A stretch of DNA of 64,000 bases from assembly GCA_934271255.1 (NCBI GenBank), contig CAKQQS010000001.1, positions 1 to 64,000 of the forward strand, given 5' to 3'. The notes beneath the pieces were generated by a model, which did not search any database, was not told the origin of the DNA, and saw only the letters and a program-made list of their open reading frames with translations. The position numbers and the translations under genes were made by a program. The stretch is from an uncultured Clostridia bacterium. Its GTDB lineage: Bacteria > Bacillota > Clostridia > Christensenellales > Borkfalkiaceae. Position 1 is the first letter of the stretch; each line of letters begins with the position of its first letter. Positions 33,695-39,845 of the stretch are shown one piece after another.

Positions 33695-33736
33695 AATTTT
33701 ATCCTCCGATATTATTCATAATATAATTTTTATTTT

Positions 33737-34051
33737 TTAGTTTTTATCGAAACCACTCAGATTCAACATTTTTTGAGTGTCCGGCGCGGGATTAGGTATT
33801 ATATGTTTAGCGACGATTCCCGTCATGTTTTCGGCAACGATGCTAGCCGCGTCCAACGCGGACGATACTGCCGAAACGTCTCCCCTTACTTTTATCGTTA
33901 CGAGCAAAGGTACGGGTAACTTGTCTGCGTTTGCCGGTTTGTTCTTGTCGAATATTTCAAGCGTTACGTCCGCCGCCTTACAAGCCGCGTCCGCCGCGCA
34001 AAACGCCGTCGTTAAACCGAATACTTCTAATATTCCTACTGCTTTTGCCAT
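33737..34051 (-). CDS. BMC-H shell protein with extended loop
   Basis: 104-aa BMC-domain protein (MAKAVGILEVFGLTTAFCAADAACKAADVTLEIF ... HIIPNPAPDTQKML). Compared with PduA it has about 10 extra residues before the pore (DKNKPANADKLPVPLLV), so the pore and its surrounding face must differ. First shell gene after the enzyme genes, 15 bp downstream of the alcohol dehydrogenase gene. Confidence 0.92.
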   Translation of the reverse strand: MAKAVGILEVFGLTTAFCAADAACKAADVTLEIFDKNKPANADKLPVPLLVTIKVRGDVSAVSSALDAASIVAENMTGIVAKHIIPNPAPDTQKMLNLSGFDKN

Positions 34052-34066
34052 AATAATTTACCTTGA

Positions 34067-35266
34067 TTATTTGTTTACTATCGCTATTTTAAGTCCCGTC
34101 ATGCTGCAAGCCTTTTTAAACGCTTCGTCGGCATTTTCGAGCGTGTATTTGTCCGTAATAAGTTCTTTTACGGGAAGCCCTATCGCTTTCGCTCTCTTCA
34201 AGAACGCAAACGTGGTAACGTAATCTCTCAACGTGTATACCCACGAACCTACCGTGGTTATTTCTTTTGAACAAATGTCGAAGTGCGGGTTTATCGTAGC
34301 GTCGCCGCCGTTGATAAAGAATCCGAGTTCGCAAAGTCCGCCGCCGTTTCTTATGAACTTATAAATGTTCGAGTGTCCCGCGGGCGATCCCGTGCACTGG
34401 AACGCAAAGTCTGCAAGGTATCCGCCGAACGCCGCTTTAACGCCGTCCGTCAACCCTTCTATTCCTTTAAAGTCTTTAAAGTTTACCGTACCCGTCGCGC
34501 CCATCTTCTTTGCGAATTCAAGACGTTGAGCGTTGCCGTCTACCGCGACTATTTCTTCGACGCCCATCGTACGAAGCACCGCTATACATATAAGCCCGAT
34601 AGGTCCGCAGCCCTGAACGACTACTCTCGAATTAAATCTTAAAATACCCGTCGTTTTCGCTCTTTCGACTGCGTGAATCAAAACCGCGCAAGGTTCGATG
34701 AGTATTCTCGAATCAAGATCCAAATCGGATACGTTAAAGAACGTCGACCCGCCCTTTATTACGATATAATCGGCAAACCAACCTTTAAAATGGTTGTCGG
34801 GATCGTTGTCGGGAAGAAGTCCGTAAACGTCCGCTCCGCCGACGTTTTGTTTGTTCAAATCGAACATAGTGATGTCGGGGTTATCCTTGAATATCATACA
34901 GGTAACGATTTTGTCGCCTATTTTAACGTCTTTGCCCGCGCTGTCTTTTTTTACGTTTTTGCCGAGTTTGACGATTTCGCCCGTGCCTTCGTGTCCGAGC
35001 GCAACGGGAATCAAGCCGAACGGATCTCTTTTATATTCGTGTTGGTCCGTTCCGCAAATGCCGCAACCTTCGACTTTAACGAGCATATCGTCGTCCCCGA
35101 TTTCGGGAATGGGATATTCTTTAACTTCGATTTTTTCGAGTTGGGTGAGCATTGCTATTTTGCCCGTTTTGGGAACGGTTCCCGTACGAGCGGTCGTTCC
35201 GCCGTTGCCCGAACCCATGTTTTGTAAAACTTGTCTTACTATTTCTTCGATATTGATATCAGCCAT
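34067..35266 (-). CDS. BMC-associated zinc alcohol dehydrogenase
   Basis: 399-aa medium-chain dehydrogenase. GroES-like part with zinc ligands (EGCGICGTDQHEY, LGHEGTGEIVKLG) and Rossmann fold VVQGCGPIGLICIAVLRTMG. The N-terminus IEEIVRQVLQNMG plus a Gly/Thr linker (residues 5-35) is an encapsulation-type helix absent from ordinary family members. ATG 35266 has TAAGGAG upstream; the extension to 35311 is not needed. It may reduce lactaldehyde to 1,2-propanediol or propanal to propanol and regenerate NAD+ in the lumen; which one is not decided by sequence. Confidence 0.9.
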   Translation of the reverse strand: MADINIEEIVRQVLQNMGSGNGGTTARTGTVPKTGKIAMLTQLEKIEVKEYPIPEIGDDDMLVKVEGCGICGTDQHEYKRDPFGLIPVALGHEGTGEIVKLGKNVKKDSAGKDVKIGDKIVTCMIFKDNPDITMFDLNKQNVGGADVYGLLPDNDPDNHFKGWFADYIVIKGGSTFFNVSDLDLDSRILIEPCAVLIHAVERAKTTGILRFNSRVVVQGCGPIGLICIAVLRTMGVEEIVAVDGNAQRLEFAKKMGATGTVNFKDFKGIEGLTDGVKAAFGGYLADFAFQCTGSPAGHSNIYKFIRNGGGLCELGFFINGGDATINPHFDICSKEITTVGSWVYTLRDYVTTFAFLKRAKAIGLPVKELITDKYTLENADEAFKKACSMTGLKIAIVNK

Positions 35267-35277
35267 AATAATACTCC

Positions 35278-36666
35278 TTATCTGATGCAAAGACTGTCCG
35301 TCATTACGCAACGTCTGCGTTTGGTAAACGTACTTGCCGAAGTCAACCCTTCGCCCGTTCTGGACGCTATCGTAAACGTGCAGTACCCTTCGCCGCCGAA
35401 TCCCAACGCAGCGTACGACGGTCCGTTCTTAACCAGAATCGCCGTGTCTATCGCTCTTGCGTATTTGGTTATCCTGTCGACGTTTTTGCTGTGAATGTGC
35501 GCCGAGTGGCGGTTGCCGTGTTCGAGCCATACCGCTTGTTCTACCGCGTCGTCGAAATCTTTCGCTCTTACGATACCGAGTATAGGCATCATAAGTTCGG
35601 TTGCAATCAACGGGTGTTCTTTCGGCCCTTCAAAGATTATGCAACGAATATTGTCGGGCACTTCGACTCCGACCATCGAAAGCAAAACTTTCGCGCTTCT
35701 TCCGACGCATTTTCTGTTGAGCGCGCCTTTCGGCGTTATTACGGTTGCGGTAAGTTTGTCCTGGACTTCCTTGGAAGCAAGATAGCAGCCTTGTTCTTCT
35801 ATCATATACTTCATAAGTTCGTCGACTACTCCGTCGACCGCAACGACTTCTTTTTCCGCTATACACGGAAGGTTGTTGTCGAACGTGCAACCGTTTACTA
35901 TGTCTTCCGCAGCCTTTCTTATATCGGCGGTTTCGTCGACCAACGCCGGCGGGTTACCTGCGCCCGCGCCGATCGCTCTCTTTCCGCTCGAAAGTACTGC
36001 CGTAACTACTCCCGGTCCGCCCGTCGCTACGAGCAAGGGAATATCTTTGTGTTTCATCATTATCGCGCTCGTGTCCAAAGTGGGTTTGGAAGACGATACG
36101 CAGATGTTGTTAGGTCCGCCGACTTCCATACTCGCTTCGTTTATCATATTGATAGCGTAAAGAGAAGTCTTTATTGCGGCGGGATGCGGATTGAACACTA
36201 CCGTGTTGCCGCCCGCAAGCATTCCTATCGTGTTGCAAATTATCGTTTCGCTCGGGTTGGTCGTCGGCGTTATCGCGCCTATTACCCCGAACGGTCCCAT
36301 TTCTATAAGTGTAAGCCCCCTGTCGCCAGACCACGCTACCGTCGTTAAGTCTTCGGTACCCGGCGTTTTTTCGGCGACGAGTTGGTGTTTTAATATCTTG
36401 TGTCCGACATTACCCATGCCCGTTTCTTCAACGCCCATACGCGCCAAAGTTTCGGCATTTTCCATAGTCTTTTTACGAATGTTGGAAATAATCTTCTCAC
36501 GCATATCGAGCGGCATGATTTTTACGATCTTCTGCGCTTTTTTAGCCGCTTCGATCGCTTCGTTCATATCGTCGAATATACCGTTCGCGCCAACCGGGCC
36601 GCCGAGTTGTACTCTGGCTATTACCTGACTGACGATTTCCTGTATTACTTTCTCGTCAACTGCCAC
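35278..36666 (-). CDS. pduP: CoA-acylating propionaldehyde dehydrogenase (PduP-like)
   Basis: 462-aa aldehyde dehydrogenase converting propanal, NAD+ and CoA to propionyl-CoA. The N-terminal helix VIQEIVSQVIARVQ with a Gly-rich linker is the encapsulation peptide. The cofactor fold (GPFGVIGAITPTTNPSETI), GGPGVVTAVLSSGKRAIGAGAGNPP and the catalytic Cys in CTFDNNLPCIAEKE are present. Its start overlaps the stop of the upstream gene by 22 bp. Confidence 0.94.
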   Translation of the reverse strand: MAVDEKVIQEIVSQVIARVQLGGPVGANGIFDDMNEAIEAAKKAQKIVKIMPLDMREKIISNIRKKTMENAETLARMGVEETGMGNVGHKILKHQLVAEKTPGTEDLTTVAWSGDRGLTLIEMGPFGVIGAITPTTNPSETIICNTIGMLAGGNTVVFNPHPAAIKTSLYAINMINEASMEVGGPNNICVSSSKPTLDTSAIMMKHKDIPLLVATGGPGVVTAVLSSGKRAIGAGAGNPPALVDETADIRKAAEDIVNGCTFDNNLPCIAEKEVVAVDGVVDELMKYMIEEQGCYLASKEVQDKLTATVITPKGALNRKCVGRSAKVLLSMVGVEVPDNIRCIIFEGPKEHPLIATELMMPILGIVRAKDFDDAVEQAVWLEHGNRHSAHIHSKNVDRITKYARAIDTAILVKNGPSYAALGFGGEGYCTFTIASRTGEGLTSASTFTKRRRCVMTDSLCIR

Positions 36667-37163
36667 GATGTTATCTCCTTGAATGTTTTTTTAGCAAACT
36701 CGCCCAAACTCGAATCCTGTTCGGCAGTACCGCCGCTTACCGCAACGCCGCCGATTATCTTACCGTTATATTCAAGCGGTTCTCCGCCCCCGAAAATAAC
36801 TATTCTCGGGTTGGCGTTTTGTATACCGTAAAGGCTTCCGCCGTTTGGGTTTGCGAGTTTTGCAAGTTCTTTGGTGGGCATTTTTAACGCCACCGTCGTA
36901 TACGCTTTGTTAAGCGCGATTTCGTAACTTGCTATATAACTGTCGTCCATACAGTGTATCGCGACGGGATTGCCCCCCGCGTTCACTACCGCAACGACGA
37001 CTTTCATACCCCTTCTCTCCGCCTCTTTTTCGACTTCACGAATAAGTTTAGTCGCAACTTCAAGAGTTACCGAGTCGGTATCGTAAGCCACTTTACCGCT
37101 ACTTGCGAGATTCAATTCCCTTATCGCTTTTTCTATCGCTTTGGAAACGTTCTCTATATCCAT
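36645..37163 (-). CDS. GlcG/PduO-C-like protein in the BMC locus
   Basis: 172-aa protein with a GlcG (heme-binding, PduO C-terminal) domain: VTLEVATKLIREVEKEAERRGMKVVVAVVNAGGNPVAIHCMDDSYIASYEIALNKAYTTVAL and the Gly-rich GGVAVSGGTAEQD end. No corrinoid adenosyltransferase domain is attached, consistent with a B12-free pathway. The first 20 residues (DIENVSKAIEKAIREL) form an amphipathic helix that could target it to the shell. Its role in glycyl-radical BMCs is unknown. Confidence 0.85.
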   Translation of the reverse strand: MDIENVSKAIEKAIRELNLASSGKVAYDTDSVTLEVATKLIREVEKEAERRGMKVVVAVVNAGGNPVAIHCMDDSYIASYEIALNKAYTTVALKMPTKELAKLANPNGGSLYGIQNANPRIVIFGGGEPLEYNGKIIGGVAVSGGTAEQDSSLGEFAKKTFKEITSWQLTRK

Positions 37164-37173
37164 TTTATTTCAA

Positions 37174-37998
37174 TTATTTATTTAAACCGAGTTCGGCAAG
37201 AACTTTTTTGGTTACTTCCGCAACAACGTCGCTCGACGCGTTGTCGCAATGACAATCGCTGTCGCAACTGGGTTGACCGCAACAGCCGCAGTTATGGCAA
37301 CTTGCTTTGCCGTCTTTGTTGTTAAGACAAATGTCTGCGGGGTGTTTGCCTTTCAAGCCCATCTGACGACGGATTTCGTACAATCTTTGTACTTGCGCTT
37401 GCGTCAATTCCTTGGGACCGCCGAGAAGTTTTGCGTTGAACAAAAGTTTTGCGTAGAACTCAACGGATTCCATTTTGTGGTAAGCGTTCAACAAAGAGTC
37501 GCTGTAAGTAAGCGCGCCGTGATTAGCGAGAAGTACCGCGTCGAAGTATTGAAGATATTTGCTTACCGCGTCGGGTATTTCGTGCGTGGAAGGCGTGCCG
37601 TATTCCGCAATGGGTACGCAACCCAAAGCGATAACCGCTTCCGGCATTATGGGTTGAGTTAAAGGAATGCCCGCGATAGCGAAACTCGTAGCGTAAATCG
37701 GGTGAGCGTGTACTACCGATTTAACGTCCGGTCTTTCCTTATAAACTCTCATGTGCATTTTGATTTCCGAAGAAGGTCTGAAACCCGGATTAGCCTGAAT
37801 AACTTTGCCTTCCGCGTCTACCTTGCAGATATATTCCGGAGTCATAAATCCTTTGCTTACGCCCGTGGGGGTGCAAAGAAATTCGTTGTCGCTTATCTTT
37901 ACGGAAATGTTACCGTCGTTAGCGGCAACCATGCCTTGGTTGTAAATCCTCTTGCCGATGTCGCAAATTTGTTTTTTAATTTCAAATTCGTTTACCAT
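37174..37998 (-). CDS. fucA: class II aldolase (fuculose/rhamnulose-1-phosphate type) with encapsulation tail
   Basis: 274-aa enzyme. Residues 1-215 form the FucA/AraD fold with GNISVKISDNEFLCTPTG, PSSEIKMHMRVY (catalytic Glu), VVHAHPIYATSFAI (zinc His pair) and NHGALTYSDSLLNAYHKMESVEFYA (third zinc His). It would split the 1-phosphate of fuculose or rhamnulose into DHAP and lactaldehyde. Residues 224-251 hold eight Cys (seven in 234-251), and residues 257-272 (DVVAEVTKKVLAELGL) form an encapsulation-type helix. First gene behind an internal promoter. Confidence 0.93.
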   Translation of the reverse strand: MVNEFEIKKQICDIGKRIYNQGMVAANDGNISVKISDNEFLCTPTGVSKGFMTPEYICKVDAEGKVIQANPGFRPSSEIKMHMRVYKERPDVKSVVHAHPIYATSFAIAGIPLTQPIMPEAVIALGCVPIAEYGTPSTHEIPDAVSKYLQYFDAVLLANHGALTYSDSLLNAYHKMESVEFYAKLLFNAKLLGGPKELTQAQVQRLYEIRRQMGLKGKHPADICLNNKDGKASCHNCGCCGQPSCDSDCHCDNASSDVVAEVTKKVLAELGLNK

Positions 37999-38040
37999 AA
38001 TATTTCTCCTTAAAATATTTATATATTTTTTTACAATTTA

Positions 38041-38069
38041 ATTTTACTATGTTTTGTTGTTTCTGTCAA
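38041..38069 (-). promoter_or_regulatory. internal promoter of the BMC operon, before fucA
   Basis: Minus strand TTGACA (38069-38064), 17 bp, TAAAAT (38046-38041), 43 bp before the fucA ATG. It gives the aldolase, enzymes and shell genes a promoter separate from the glycyl-radical enzyme genes. AAGGAGAAATATT is the ribosome site. Upstream (38124-38140) lies AAAACCAACACAAAAC, partly repeated before the glycyl-radical enzyme gene. Confidence 0.75.
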
Positions 38070-38167
38070 TCATTTTAATCAATTTTTGTGGTTTTTTGAC
38101 TACTTTTTATCAAACAATTATCTAAAACCAACACAAAACAAGATTAAAACCCACCAAAACCCAAAAA

Positions 38168-38614
38168 TCACCAACCGAAATACGCTATTAAGTCGTCTAG
38201 ACCTTCTCTCGTTACCGAATCGATGAAAAAAATCTTTTTGCATCCCGCCAGCCTTAGCCACTGCGCCGACAGTTCGGGGTGTCCGCCCGGTTCGTTTATC
38301 TGAGTAACTATTCCGATACATTCCCTGTTAGACATCGAAGTGCAACAAGGCGAATAGAGTGAAAACTCTTCGGTCGCCGAACATAGCAAGCATACTATCT
38401 GTACTTCGTACGAGTAAAGCCCCAGAACGAAACCGAATTGTTTGTCTTCGATATACTCTCCCGGCGGATCGATTATATACTCGTGGTAGTTGATATATTG
38501 AGTTTTATGATATTCTATATCTTCGCCGTTTAAGGCTTGCGTCAAAGTCGTTTTGCCGACTCCCGTTCTGCCTATAAACATTACTTTCTTTTTTTTAGGC
38601 AATTCTTTCAGCAT
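38168..38614 (-). CDS. EutP/PduV-like small GTPase
   Basis: 148-aa P-loop protein: Walker A MFIGRTGVGKTTLTQAL near residue 11, switch region YHEYIIDPPGEYIE, then VTQINEPGG as the N/TKxD-like base motif. This family occurs only in BMC loci; PduV has been linked to filament association of compartments. It lies between the PduU-like gene and the internal promoter. Confidence 0.88.
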   Translation of the reverse strand: MLKELPKKKKVMFIGRTGVGKTTLTQALNGEDIEYHKTQYINYHEYIIDPPGEYIEDKQFGFVLGLYSYEVQIVCLLCSATEEFSLYSPCCTSMSNRECIGIVTQINEPGGHPELSAQWLRLAGCKKIFFIDSVTREGLDDLIAYFGW

Positions 38615-38642
38615 ACGTCTTACCGTTCACCGTTTTATCGCC

Positions 38643-39041
38643 TCAGGTCTGAGTTAAATCGCAGGTTACGAAATGCAGCGTTTCTCTTGCGTATCGCAAA
38701 ATCGCTTCGAGCGACGCTCTCACTTCCGAAACGGTGCCCGTCAGAATGAGCGTTCCGCTGAATCTGTCCACGAAACCCAAGTCCGCGTTACTCGCTTTTA
38801 TCGCTATATCCCCCGCTATAATCGCCGTTTCGGCGGGACTCATACAAACGATGCCTATCGCCGAATGAGAATAGTCGATTGCGGGATTAAGCCCTAATTT
38901 AACGTACAGTATGTCGTCGGGATTCGCTATTACGTGCGCTATCGTTATTTGTTTGCCCGGTACGAGTTCTTGTACTATACGGAGTTTTTCGCCTTCGGGC
39001 AACTTATTTACGCGTTCTTCTAATAATGACTTTATATCCAA
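38643..39041 (-). CDS. PduU/EutS-type circularly permuted BMC-H shell protein
   Basis: 132-aa permuted BMC domain. QELVPGKQITIAHVIANPDDILYVKLGL followed by AIGIVCMSPAETAIIAGDIAIKASNADLGFVDRFSGTLILTGTVSEV and ending HFVTCDLTQT is diagnostic of PduU/EutS. The extra N-terminal segment (DIKSLLEERVNKLPEGEK) is longer than in PduU. I choose TTG 39041: AGGAGG stands 6 nt before it, partly inside the stop codon of the activase gene. Confidence 0.92.
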   Translation of the reverse strand: MDIKSLLEERVNKLPEGEKLRIVQELVPGKQITIAHVIANPDDILYVKLGLNPAIDYSHSAIGIVCMSPAETAIIAGDIAIKASNADLGFVDRFSGTLILTGTVSEVRASLEAILRYARETLHFVTCDLTQT

Positions 39042-39043
39042 AG

Positions 39044-39838
39044 TTAGCCTCCTATTCTGCAATCGAGCCCCGAAACGCTTTCGGCAACGTCGAGCAGCGT
39101 TTCCATTACTTCTTTTTTAGGGGGAAGTATTTCTTTGAGCGAATAATCTCTGTTAAGCCCCGTATACTTGTCTTGCCCGAGTCTGTGATACGGCAAAAGA
39201 TGTATTTGTTTTACGCCGTTCAGCATTTTTGCAAATCTCGCTATCTCGGCGATTTCTTCTTTCGTGTCGTTGAACGTAGGTATTACGGGGACTCTTATGA
39301 TAAGATTAGTCGCGCCCGAATCAGCCACCCTTTTAGCGTTTGCCAAAATAAGTTCGTTGGGGAGTCCGCAATACTCTTTGTGTTTCGCCGAGTTCATATG
39401 TTTTATATCCATAAGATAATAATCCAGATACGGCAAAACCGCCTGAATATTTTCGTACGGAACGTTAGCCATGCTTTCTATCGCGGTGTTGACGCCTTCG
39501 TATTTAGCGGCTTTCAGAAGGTCTCTCGAAAACTCCGCCTGACAAAGACATTCCCCGCCCGAAAGAGTCAGACCGCCGCCGCTTCGTCTGTAATACTGGC
39601 GATCTTGCATAACCGTTTGCATGATTTCGCCGACGGTTACGTCCCGACCGATGGTTTTCGTCTTACCGTTTACGACCATCGTTTCTATTTTAAAGTTTTG
39701 AGATTCGGGGTTGCAACACCATTTACAGCGCATCACGCAACCTTTTAAAAAGACTATCGTCCTTATACCCGGTCCGTCGTGCACGGAAAACTTTTGTACG
39801 TCGAATATTCTCCCTTTCGTGTTTAAAAAATCTTCCAT
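39044..39838 (-). CDS. glycyl-radical enzyme activating enzyme (radical SAM)
   Basis: 264-aa radical SAM protein that installs the glycyl radical on the dehydratase encoded just upstream. The cluster motif CVMRCKWC (CxxxCxxC) lies near residue 34, with the SAM-binding GGGLTLSGGE block near 87. It lacks the Cys-rich ferredoxin insert present in many activases of non-PFL glycyl-radical enzymes, so it is short, like PFL-activase. It follows the dehydratase gene by 7 bp. Confidence 0.94.
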   Translation of the reverse strand: MEDFLNTKGRIFDVQKFSVHDGPGIRTIVFLKGCVMRCKWCCNPESQNFKIETMVVNGKTKTIGRDVTVGEIMQTVMQDRQYYRRSGGGLTLSGGECLCQAEFSRDLLKAAKYEGVNTAIESMANVPYENIQAVLPYLDYYLMDIKHMNSAKHKEYCGLPNELILANAKRVADSGATNLIIRVPVIPTFNDTKEEIAEIARFAKMLNGVKQIHLLPYHRLGQDKYTGLNRDYSLKEILPPKKEVMETLLDVAESVSGLDCRIGG

Positions 39839-39845
39839 TTATTTT

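Noticed and set aside
35491..36348. 285-codon plus-strand ORF opposite pduP
   Set aside because: Antisense shadow of a clear aldehyde dehydrogenase.
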